A DNA stretch of 64,000 nt from Secundilactobacillus silagincola (lineage in GTDB: Bacteria > Bacillota > Bacilli > Lactobacillales > Lactobacillaceae). Below are positions 14,564 to 22,021 of this stretch, one piece after another. The DNA is taken from contig NZ_BCMJ01000006.1 of NCBI RefSeq assembly GCF_002583405.1, positions 62,001-126,000 of the forward strand. Reading direction: 5' to 3'. A program made the position numbers and the translations under genes. How positions within the stretch are numbered: position 1 is the first letter of the stretch; each line of letters begins with the position of its first letter. The notes beneath the pieces are model-generated. The model made no database searches. It worked only from the letters and a program-made list of their open reading frames with translations, and was not told the origin of the DNA.

Positions 14564-15955
14564 CTAAATATTGGCTTCGGCACGTTCTGACTCCGTGTGT
14601 AAACCAATTCCCGTAAAACCGCTGATCAATGACATTACTGGACACAGTAAACTGAAGAAAACGAATGGCAGGTAGGTCATGGTTGGCACGCCCAGTGTGT
14701 TAGCAAGGAAAACCCCACCGACGCCCCAAGGAACCAAGTAGTTTAGCACGGTGCCGCCATCTTCCAGCGTTCGGCCAAGCGCTGAACTTTCAAGCCCACC
14801 ATTATTGAAGGTCTCCTTAAATGAACGTCCAGGTAAAATGATGGATAAGAATTGTTCGCCAACAAAGATGTTGATACCAATGCAAGTGGCTAAAGCAGCG
14901 GTAACTAGCTTAGCGTGTGAATTCAGATGAGCAGCCAATGGCGTCATCACCGCACTGACTAAACCGAAATTAACTAACAGCCCACCTAGTGAAAGCGTCA
15001 AAACAATTAGTGCCACCGTGGGCATCATGCTAACGATGCCACCTCGTGACAACAACAGGTTAACTTCGGCATTAGAAGTTTTAGCAACGAACCCATTGGT
15101 AATAATATTGCTGGCTTTAGTCACACCCAGTGATGGATTGTTAATGAACATCATAATGGCTGACACCAAGACGTTTAATAACATCGTTGGGATAGCCGCC
15201 ATTTTGAAACCGGCGCAGACGAACACTAGGACGATTGGAATAAGCGCAACCCACGAAATATGGAAATCCTGTGAAAGTGCGGCGACAGTGGTATTAATTT
15301 TCGCAAAATCGGCATGGTTATGACCAAAACCAAGAAAGGCAAACGCTACGGTTGAAATGGCTGCAGCTGGAACCGTGGACCATAAAATGGTCTTCATGTG
15401 ATCAAATAGATCCGTATCCACAACGGCGGCAGCTAAGTTATTCGTTTCGGATAGCGGTGAACATTTATCACCAAAAATTCCGCCTGAGATAACGGCTCCG
15501 GCAACCAAAGCTGGACTAAAGTTCATGGTGACCCCAATACCGAAAAAGGCGATACCTACAGTGGAAACTACCGTGAAACAGCTCCCCACCGCGGCGCCAA
15601 CCAATGAACAAACCAGAAAAACTGTTGGTAAGAACCACTGTGCACTGATGGCCTTGAACCCGATCACCATTAACGTCGGAATAGTACCTGCGGCGATCCA
15701 CGTACTGATCATAGCGCCAATTAAAATAAAAATCACGATAGGAATAATCCCCTTATCGATACCGTCCTTAATACCGTGATTGATATCATCCCAAGACAGC
15801 CCTTTGAATTTGGCCCAAAAAATGGTCACGGTGATGGCTAGTAAAACCGGAACTTGTGGTGATAGGCCCAAACCAATCACACCTAACCCCATAATGGCTA
15901 AAATAATCACTAACATAATAATGGCTTCTCTTAAACTCAATTTAATTTTTAACAT
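14564..15955 (-). CDS. NhaC-family transporter, probable tyrosine carrier
   Basis: A 463-residue polytopic protein of the NhaC Na+/H+ antiporter family (GDKCSPLSETNNLAA near 160-175, VGEQFLSIILPGRSFKETF, WGVGGVFLANTLGV). It is preceded by a T-box leader whose specifier reads TAC, a Tyr codon. In lactobacilli, NhaC-like genes behind Tyr T-boxes have been predicted to carry tyrosine rather than only Na+ and H+. Transport of tyrosine is therefore inferred from regulation, and the family membership is seen directly. Confidence 0.85.
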   Translation of the reverse strand: MLKIKLSLREAIIMLVIILAIMGLGVIGLGLSPQVPVLLAITVTIFWAKFKGLSWDDINHGIKDGIDKGIIPIVIFILIGAMISTWIAAGTIPTLMVIGFKAISAQWFLPTVFLVCSLVGAAVGSCFTVVSTVGIAFFGIGVTMNFSPALVAGAVISGGIFGDKCSPLSETNNLAAAVVDTDLFDHMKTILWSTVPAAAISTVAFAFLGFGHNHADFAKINTTVAALSQDFHISWVALIPIVLVFVCAGFKMAAIPTMLLNVLVSAIMMFINNPSLGVTKASNIITNGFVAKTSNAEVNLLLSRGGIVSMMPTVALIVLTLSLGGLLVNFGLVSAVMTPLAAHLNSHAKLVTAALATCIGINIFVGEQFLSIILPGRSFKETFNNGGLESSALGRTLEDGGTVLNYLVPWGVGGVFLANTLGVPTMTYLPFVFFSLLCPVMSLISGFTGIGLHTESERAEANI

Positions 15956-16059
15956 CGTATTGATCTCCCTTTTATATTCTCTCTTTACCGCTAATCGCTT
16001 ACTGGATCAATATCGTGCCATACCACCACTGCTTGTTCTCATCACAATCGCCTCTCCAT

Positions 16060-16285
16060 AAAAAAATCGCCCCCATTGCATTCAATTGCAACAGGGACGA
16101 TCAGACTCTACCGTGGTACCACCCAAATTGTGCACATCACTGTACACCACTCACCAGAAGATAATGGATTCTAGCGGTAACCATTGTCGACGTCTACGTA
16201 TTTCGTCAACTTTACCCTGATTGGCTCGCAGCAACCGCCAACTTCCTGACACCCAGATAAAGTGCTACTTGTTTGTAAGTCCGAC
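16060..16285 (-). promoter_or_regulatory. T-box riboswitch, tyrosine-type
   Basis: On the minus strand the leader contains the stem I apical part (GGTTGCTGCGAGCC), the specifier region CGAAA-TAC-G (TAC at 16198-16200), the T-box TGGGTGGTACCACGG (16111-16125) and a terminator ATCGTCCCTGTTGCA/TGCAATGGGGGCGAT followed by seven T (16060-16101). Uncharged tRNA-Tyr would stabilise the antiterminator and turn on the NhaC-like gene about 105 nt downstream. Confidence 0.88.
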
Positions 16286-16302
16286 ATTAAATATTAATTA
16301 GA

Positions 16303-16330
16303 ATTATAACTGAATTTTTGTAAAATGCAA
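16303..16330 (-). promoter_or_regulatory. Promoter of the T-box/nhaC unit
   Basis: TTGCAT (16325-16330), 16-nt spacer, TATAAT (16303-16308) on the minus strand. Confidence 0.7.
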
Positions 16331-16437
16331 GTTATCCATTAAACTTAAATCAGTGATAGTTCTTCTGAAAGCACACTTTTCACTGCGAATCTGTGACATG
16401 CCATGATATGATCATTCTAGAAAGGGGCGAGTTTTTG

Positions 16438-16992
16438 ATGCATATTTTATTAATTAACGGATATACTCCGCATCCCGATGCAGGTGGCAAACTAACCGAA
16501 ACCCTGGTTGAAATCAGTCGAGAACAACTGTCCAAACATCATGAGGTTAAGCTCACCGAAGTAACCAATTATGATGCCGATGAGGAATACACCAAGTTCC
16601 GCTGGGCAGATCTGGTTCTCCTCTATTTTCCACTCTACTGGTATGCGGTACCATGGGGACTAAAACGCTATATTGATGACGTATTTGCGCTACACCGTTT
16701 TTATGATTCTGACGAAAACGGTCAACCGGTGGCCTTAATGCCCGGAAAAAAGTTCGGCTACGTGACGACCCTGGCTGCGGTCCAGGAAACCTATGCCCTA
16801 GGGAACCCACTGACCAAGGGACTCACGGTGGCTGATTTGCTGAAACCACTGGAAGTTACTTTCCGTTATGTGGGCATCGAACCTGCCAGCCAGTTTCATA
16901 ATTGCGTTTTTTACGACGTCTACAATCCATCCGTGATTCCGCCAATCAAGCAGACATTACTCACTGAATTATCAAAATTAAATAGCAAATGA
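16438..16992 (+). CDS. NAD(P)H-dependent flavin oxidoreductase (MdaB/KefF-like)
   Basis: A 184-residue flavodoxin-fold protein: MHILLINGYTPHPDAGGKLTETL at the N-terminus (FMN/FAD phosphate loop), DLVLLYFPLYWYAVPWGLKRYIDDVF in the middle and GYVTTLAAVQETY for the flavin ring. Such enzymes reduce quinones or azo and nitro compounds. Translation from 16393 is possible, but ATG 16438 has AAAGGGGCG upstream and the normal family start. First of three plus-strand oxidoreductase genes. Confidence 0.85.
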   Translation: MHILLINGYTPHPDAGGKLTETLVEISREQLSKHHEVKLTEVTNYDADEEYTKFRWADLVLLYFPLYWYAVPWGLKRYIDDVFALHRFYDSDENGQPVALMPGKKFGYVTTLAAVQETYALGNPLTKGLTVADLLKPLEVTFRYVGIEPASQFHNCVFYDVYNPSVIPPIKQTLLTELSKLNSK

Positions 16993-17064
16993 TTCACAAT
17001 CAGCCAAAAAGAACTAAGATAGTATTATATAATGAATAAAATAGATAAATAAGGAGTTTTTAAT

Positions 17065-17910
17065 ATGGCAAACAAAACATGGCTCATCACTGGAACTTCA
17101 ACTGGCTTTGGTCGCTCACTGGCAACCTTACTAGCGCAAAAATCTGATTTAAACTTGGTGGCTACAGCTCGTCATACTAACCAACTGGACTATCTCGATC
17201 AATACGATCACGGTCAAATTCAAAAACTGACACTAGACGTCACTAAACAAGATGAAATCGACCAAGTGGTTAAGCAGGTCAACGATCGTTTTGGTAGCAT
17301 TGATGTACTGGTCAATAACGCTGGCCTCGGTTACTTCGGTACCTTTGAAGAAAGTGACCGCGACGCCGTTCAGTATATGTTTAACGTGAACGTTTGGGGC
17401 TTAGTCGACATGACCCGGGCAGTATTACCGACCATGCGCAAACAGCGTAGCGGCGTTATCGTCAACTTTTCATCCATTGCCGGTCTTCGTTCATTCCCAA
17501 CACTTTCGTTCTATCACGGTACCAAATATGCCGTTGAAGGCATGAGCGAATCACTGGCTCAAGAAGTTAAAGACTTAAATATTAAAGTCTTACTCATTGA
17601 ACCTAGTGGCTTCCGTACCGATTGGGCTGGTCGGTCTTCACAAAAGACACTACCAACCACCCCAGACTATCAACAGTTTGCAAATTCCATTGAACAATCC
17701 AGCGCGTCTGCTCATCATGAAGCTGGTGATCCTAACGCTGCAGCCGAAATCATTTACAATCAAGTCACGAATAACTTTGATCACCTACCATTGCGCTTGC
17801 CACTAGGTAAGTTCGCATCCGATATGGCAATTGACAAGTACACGAAGTCCTTAGCTGACTTCAAGCAAGTCCGTGATACTTCCATCTCAGCCGACCAACC
17901 TGAAAAATAG
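17065..17910 (+). CDS. Short-chain dehydrogenase/reductase
   Basis: A 281-residue classical SDR. Cofactor motif TGTSTGFGRS near residue 8, NNAG at about 86-89, catalytic Ser in NFSSIAG and Tyr/Lys in YHGTK. The ARH after the second strand suggests NADP(H) use. AAGGAG upstream of the ATG. The gene is 10 bp before the aldo/keto reductase start and probably shares an operon with it and the flavin reductase. Substrate unknown. Confidence 0.88.
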   Translation: MANKTWLITGTSTGFGRSLATLLAQKSDLNLVATARHTNQLDYLDQYDHGQIQKLTLDVTKQDEIDQVVKQVNDRFGSIDVLVNNAGLGYFGTFEESDRDAVQYMFNVNVWGLVDMTRAVLPTMRKQRSGVIVNFSSIAGLRSFPTLSFYHGTKYAVEGMSESLAQEVKDLNIKVLLIEPSGFRTDWAGRSSQKTLPTTPDYQQFANSIEQSSASAHHEAGDPNAAAEIIYNQVTNNFDHLPLRLPLGKFASDMAIDKYTKSLADFKQVRDTSISADQPEK

Positions 17911-17920
17911 GGGGAAATAC

Positions 17921-18886
17921 ATGAAAACAGTAAAATTAGGCAATAGTAACTTAAAGGTCTCGCAAATTGGCTTAGGTACCATGGCGTTTGGCCGCTGGAT
18001 CTCAGAGGCAGATTCAGATGCCATTCTAGACCACGCCGTAAACAGTGGTATTAATCTAATTGATACTGCTGATTACTACGGTCCCGGTCAAGACGAAAAA
18101 CCCGCTTACGGTGATGGCACATCCGAAACCATTATCGGTAAATGGCTCAACCGTAACTCAGGTGTGCGTTCTCACCTCGTCTTAGCAACGAAGGTTGGTT
18201 CAAATACCAATCCTGTCATGAGTAACCCGTCGCTGTCGCGGGAACATATCCTCCAGCAGATTGATTCTTCATTGGAGCGCCTGCAAACCGACTATATTGA
18301 TCTGTATCAGGCCCACCTGTTCGACAATAATACTCCGTTGGCTGAAACTCTGACCACTCTTAGTGATTTGGTTGATGAAGGCAAAATTCGTTATTACGGT
18401 GTCTCCAACTATACCGAATACCAATTGACTCAGGCACTAGAAATCATCAAGGATCGCCGGTTGAATCCGCTAACGTCATTGCAGAACCGCTATAACATCC
18501 TCAGTAAGCACGACGATCAAGCGGTCTTAAAGTTAGCCCAGCGCTCGCACGTTGGCTTTCTAGCCTATAGTCCGCTGGCTCGCGGTGTTCTTACAGGTAA
18601 GTATCTCAACGGTGCTATGCCAAGTAATAGCCGCGCTGCTCAAGGCGAACCACTCATTAAGGAGTACTTCAATGATGCCGACCAAAAGGCTGTTGAAAAG
18701 TTGAGGACTATTTCAGATGAATCAGGTACCTCAATGTCACAACTAGCTTTCGCTGGCGTTTTGTCGGTTCCAGGTATCACTACCGCATTACTGGGTGCAA
18801 GCAAGGTCGAATACGTTGATGACGCCATCAAAGCAGCTGATTTAAAGTTGCCGCAAAACGTCATGTCAGAAATTAAATCATTGTAA
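17921..18886 (+). CDS. Aldo/keto reductase
   Basis: A 321-residue TIM-barrel reductase. The AKR tetrad is visible: Asp and Tyr in LIDTADYYGPG, Lys in LATKVGS and His in LYQAHL. YGVSNY and LAYSPLARGVLTGKY are standard family blocks. An upstream extension into the SDR gene is possible, but ATG 17921 has GGGGGAA 7 nt before it. NADPH-dependent reduction of an aldehyde or ketone is expected. Confidence 0.9.
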   Translation: MKTVKLGNSNLKVSQIGLGTMAFGRWISEADSDAILDHAVNSGINLIDTADYYGPGQDEKPAYGDGTSETIIGKWLNRNSGVRSHLVLATKVGSNTNPVMSNPSLSREHILQQIDSSLERLQTDYIDLYQAHLFDNNTPLAETLTTLSDLVDEGKIRYYGVSNYTEYQLTQALEIIKDRRLNPLTSLQNRYNILSKHDDQAVLKLAQRSHVGFLAYSPLARGVLTGKYLNGAMPSNSRAAQGEPLIKEYFNDADQKAVEKLRTISDESGTSMSQLAFAGVLSVPGITTALLGASKVEYVDDAIKAADLKLPQNVMSEIKSL

Positions 18887-18908
18887 AATAATAAAAACGA
18901 ATATGTGC

Positions 18909-18945
18909 AAAAAACCGGTTGTGGATTATCCACAACCGGTTTTTT
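18909..18945. terminator. Terminator after the aldo/keto reductase
   Basis: AAAAAACCGGTTGTGGAT and its complement ending in TTTTTT form a perfect 18-bp stem. Confidence 0.9.
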
Positions 18946-18980
18946 GCTATTCTGACCACTCAGTAACCGTAGGTGGCAAC

Positions 18981-19020
18981 AAAAAGCCACGGTTCACTCC
19001 TAAACGAAGTAAACCGCGGT
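18981..19020 (-). terminator. Terminator of ahpCF
   Basis: On the minus strand CCGCGGTTTACT pairs with AGTGAACCGTGG (one G-T pair), followed by CTTTTTG. Confidence 0.8.
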
Positions 19021-19055
19021 TTTAATTTTAAAGATTCAAATTTTAAAGATCCGTA

Positions 19056-20609
19056 TTATGCCTTAACCGTAACCTCACGTGCTAACGCATCGAAAGCACC
19101 AAGGGCAGCAGTGGCACCTGAGCCCATGGAAATGATGATTTGCTTATAAGCAGAGTTGGTGCAGTCACCAGCAGCAAAAACGTTTGCTAAACTGGTTGCG
19201 CCCTTTTCATTAACGATAATTTCACCCTGTTTATCCATATCAAGGCAATCAGACAGCCAGCTCGTATTTGGAACCAAACCAATCTGAACGAAAACACCAT
19301 CAACCGATAGTGACTTTGAGTCACCAGTCGCACGATCAGTATAAGTGAGACCATTAACCCGGCCGTCACCTTTAATACTGGTCGTTTGTGCGTTGGTGAT
19401 CAGATCAACATTATCTAACGACTGTGCTTTAGCAACCAGCACCGCATCCGCTGAAATCTTCGGACCGAATTCTAGCACAGAAACGTGTTTGGCAATCCCA
19501 GCCAAGTCGATTGCGGCTTCAACGCCAGAGTTCCCACCACCAATAACCGCAACGTTCTTACCCTTATAAAGCGGGCCGTCACAGTGTGGGCAATAAGCGA
19601 CACCTTTATTCTTATATTCTGCTTCACCAGGAACGCCGATATTGCGCCAATGTGCACCAGTGGCGATGATCACAGTCCGACCTTGCAACGTGGTATCACC
19701 CTTTAATTGAACTTGAACGGGTGATCCTTCAGTCAGACCGGTAACCGTTTGACCGTCAATCAAAGTGACATGGTACTTAGTCATCTGAGCCCGAATATTT
19801 TGCATCAGCTGTTCACCTTCGATATAGTCGGTGCCAATCAAGTTCTCAATCCCCACCGTTTCAAGGGGCTGACCACCAATATGGTCGGCTACTACAGCAG
19901 TGGATAAGCCTTTTCTGGCAGCATAAACCGCAGCAGAACCGGCAGCCGGACCACCACCAACAATCAATACATCATAGAGTTTGTCAGAAACATCATCGTT
20001 AACTGCTGCCAAAGCGGCTTTCCCCTGTGCTTTATTAACCAGTTGTTCCAAGGTTGCGCGACCGTTATGCCATTCTTCACCGTTTAAAAAGACGGTTGGC
20101 ACGGCCATAATATCGTTAGCTTCTGCTTCATCCTGGAACATCCCGCCTTCGATCATGGTGTGGGTGATACGCGGATTCAGCAGACTCATAATATCCAATG
20201 CTTGAACCACGTCTGGACAGTTATGACAACTCAAGCTAGCAAAGGTTTCAAAGTGGAGGTCCTGATCAATCGCCTCGATTTGTTGACGGACTTTCTCTGA
20301 AATCTTCGGTGCATGACCGGAAACCTGCAGGAGTGCCAATACGAAGGACTCAAATTCGTGGCCCAGTGGAATCCCCGCGAAGGTAATCCCGGAAGGTGCC
20401 GCGCCCTGAGCATCCAACGTGAAACTGGGCTGTCGTTTCAAGTGACCTTCAGCAATCGACAGCTTAGGCGACAAGGCCGCCACTTCGTTCAAGAAGTCGC
20501 GGACCTTTGTGCCATTTGCCGAATCACCAGCGTCTAACGTGAAGACCACCGGCTGCTGAAGCAACTGTAAGTAACTGCTCAGCTGTTGTTTTAATTGATC
20601 ATCTAACAT
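19056..20609 (-). CDS. ahpF: Alkyl hydroperoxide reductase subunit F
   Basis: A 517-residue flavoprotein disulfide reductase that recycles AhpC with NADH. An N-terminal tandem thioredoxin-like domain holds C128-H-N-C131; the FAD motif GGGPAAGSAA lies near 217; the redox pair C340-P-H-C343 follows, then the NAD site GGGNSGVEAA and the FAD-binding GDC at the C-terminus. The full length matches AhpF (about 510-520), unlike plain thioredoxin reductase. Its ATG overlaps the ahpC stop (TAATG), so the two are translationally coupled. Confidence 0.96.
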   Translation of the reverse strand: MLDDQLKQQLSSYLQLLQQPVVFTLDAGDSANGTKVRDFLNEVAALSPKLSIAEGHLKRQPSFTLDAQGAAPSGITFAGIPLGHEFESFVLALLQVSGHAPKISEKVRQQIEAIDQDLHFETFASLSCHNCPDVVQALDIMSLLNPRITHTMIEGGMFQDEAEANDIMAVPTVFLNGEEWHNGRATLEQLVNKAQGKAALAAVNDDVSDKLYDVLIVGGGPAAGSAAVYAARKGLSTAVVADHIGGQPLETVGIENLIGTDYIEGEQLMQNIRAQMTKYHVTLIDGQTVTGLTEGSPVQVQLKGDTTLQGRTVIIATGAHWRNIGVPGEAEYKNKGVAYCPHCDGPLYKGKNVAVIGGGNSGVEAAIDLAGIAKHVSVLEFGPKISADAVLVAKAQSLDNVDLITNAQTTSIKGDGRVNGLTYTDRATGDSKSLSVDGVFVQIGLVPNTSWLSDCLDMDKQGEIIVNEKGATSLANVFAAGDCTNSAYKQIIISMGSGATAALGAFDALAREVTVKA

Positions 20610-21172
20610 TAAATCTTACCTACAAGATCGAGGCCTGGTGTTAAGGTTTCGGAACCTTCCTTCCACTTAGCAGGACATACTTCGCCTGGGTGGGATTCAA
20701 CGTATTGACCAGCTTTGATGCGGTCGATGTATTCAGAAGCGTTCCGGCCGATGCCGTCAGCGTTGATTTCAAGTGATTGAACCACACCATCCTTATCTAA
20801 GATGAATGTCCCACGTTGTGCCAAGCCGGCTTCTTCATCGAAAACATCAAACATCTTAGCTAATTGGTGAGATGGATCACCAATCATGGCATATTGCAGT
20901 TTACCAACAGCGTCTGATTCGTCATGCCACGCCTTGTGAACATAGTGAGTATCTTCAGACACTGAGTAAACTTCAACGCCTAAACTTTGTAAAGTTTCGT
21001 ATTGATCTTGTAAATCTTCCAATTCGGTTGGGCAGACAAATGAAAAGTCAGCTGGATAAAACATCACAACGCTCCAGTGTCCCTTTAAATCTGCATCGGT
21101 AATATCGATGAAATCGCCCTTTTTGTAAGCTTTTGCCTTAAATTCCTCAATCTGTTTTCCTACTAAACTCAT
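20609..21172 (-). CDS. ahpC: Alkyl hydroperoxide reductase subunit C (2-Cys peroxiredoxin)
   Basis: A 187-residue typical 2-Cys peroxiredoxin. The peroxidatic Cys47 is in [10 protein letters not shown] and the resolving Cys166 in [10 protein letters not shown]. It reduces H2O2 and organic peroxides and is regenerated by AhpF, whose gene follows with a TAATG overlap. AAGGAGG lies before the ATG. A PerR-like palindrome stands about 70 bp upstream, pointing to peroxide induction. Confidence 0.97.
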   Translation of the reverse strand: MSLVGKQIEEFKAKAYKKGDFIDITDADLKGHWSVVMFYPADFSFVCPTELEDLQDQYETLQSLGVEVYSVSEDTHYVHKAWHDESDAVGKLQYAMIGDPSHQLAKMFDVFDEEAGLAQRGTFILDKDGVVQSLEINADGIGRNASEYIDRIKAGQYVESHPGEVCPAKWKEGSETLTPGLDLVGKI

Positions 21173-21240
21173 GTGAAAACCTCCTTAGAATTTGCTACAA
21201 GTTCATTGTACAATGTAATCATTCTAATTTAAAGGGCAAT

Positions 21241-21255
21241 TTAGAATTTTTCTAA
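21241..21255. promoter_or_regulatory. PerR-box-like operator of ahpCF
   Basis: TTAGAATTTTTCTAA is a 15-bp inverted repeat of the Fur/PerR 7-1-7 kind (compare TTATAATNATTATAA), upstream of ahpC. No perR gene is in the window. Confidence 0.6.
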
Positions 21256-21355
21256 GTTTTGATACAAAACACTGATAAGGTTGCATTTTTAACTTTACTA
21301 GCTTTATCAAGCGTCCTGACTTCGTTCTAATTCTAACACCGAATTTTTCCAAAAT

Positions 21356-21384
21356 AAAAAACCGCACTCATCATGTACGGTTTT
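21356..21384 (-). terminator. Terminator of the small membrane protein operon
   Basis: On the minus strand AAAACCGTAC pairs with GTGCGGTTTT (one mismatch), then a T run. Confidence 0.7.
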
Positions 21385-21394
21385 CTAGCAGCCC

Positions 21395-21535
21395 TTACCG
21401 ATGCAGCTTCTTCTGCACCAAATCACCGATGGAATCAACCTTTTTAGCCGCGAATACTGTACCGCCGACTAAAACACCACCCACGATCAACGTACTGGCA
21501 ACCATGAATTTAAATACTGATTGTATGGCATCCAT
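21395..21535 (-). CDS. Small membrane protein, 46 residues
   Basis: ATG at 21535 with AAAGGTGG 8 nt upstream. The product starts MDAIQSVFKFMVASTL, has one glycine-rich transmembrane segment (LIVGGVLVGGTVFAA) and ends in a basic helix KKVDSIGDLVQKKLHR. It starts 17 bp after the GlsB/YeaQ-like gene on the same strand and precedes a terminator, so it is the second gene of a small stress operon. No family recognised. Confidence 0.7.
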   Translation of the reverse strand: MDAIQSVFKFMVASTLIVGGVLVGGTVFAAKKVDSIGDLVQKKLHR

Positions 21536-21552
21536 TATATCAGCCACCTTTC

Positions 21553-21807
21553 TTAAGCGTCATCTTTACGCATTCCAAAGATTACGGAAACAATTACGAC
21601 TAGGATAACAGCGCCAATAATTGAAGGAATCAGCGCCATTCCTGCTAAGCTTGGACCCCAGGTACCCAGTAATGCCTGACCTAACCATGCACCGATTAAC
21701 CCGGCAACAATGTTAGAGATCCAGCCCATGGCGGCACCGTGGTTAGTGATTGCTCCTGCAATTGCGCCAATAATAGCGCCAACAATGAGTGACCATAATA
21801 AACCCAT
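21553..21807 (-). CDS. GlsB/YeaQ/YmgE family stress membrane protein
   Basis: An 84-residue protein with three hydrophobic segments and the family's glycine-rich signatures (LIVGAIIGAIAGAIT, GWISNIVAGLIGAWLGQALLG, GAVILVVIVSVIF). In Gram-positive bacteria these transglycosylase-associated proteins accompany Asp23/Gls24-type envelope stress genes. AGGAGG lies before the ATG. It leads a two-gene unit with the 46-residue membrane protein. Confidence 0.9.
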   Translation of the reverse strand: MGLLWSLIVGAIIGAIAGAITNHGAAMGWISNIVAGLIGAWLGQALLGTWGPSLAGMALIPSIIGAVILVVIVSVIFGMRKDDA

Positions 21808-22021
21808 AGTAATTCCTCCTTATCGACTGAAGTAACCATCATTTTTCTATAATCCCAGAATAGCAAATTTCAACGGGTAAACACCATAAATATGATAATG
21901 ATTTTTTTATATTAACTATTATCACTAATTTATATCCAATTGAATTGTGCCAGATATTTTAATCGAGAGTGAAATTAAGTTAGAATGGAATCATTCAATT
22001 AACAGAAAGTCAGGTGCTCAT

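Noticed and set aside
15018-16061. Plus-strand ORFs of 84-101 codons opposite the NhaC-like gene
   Set aside because: They are shadows of the reverse strand with unlikely amino acid make-up and no start signals.
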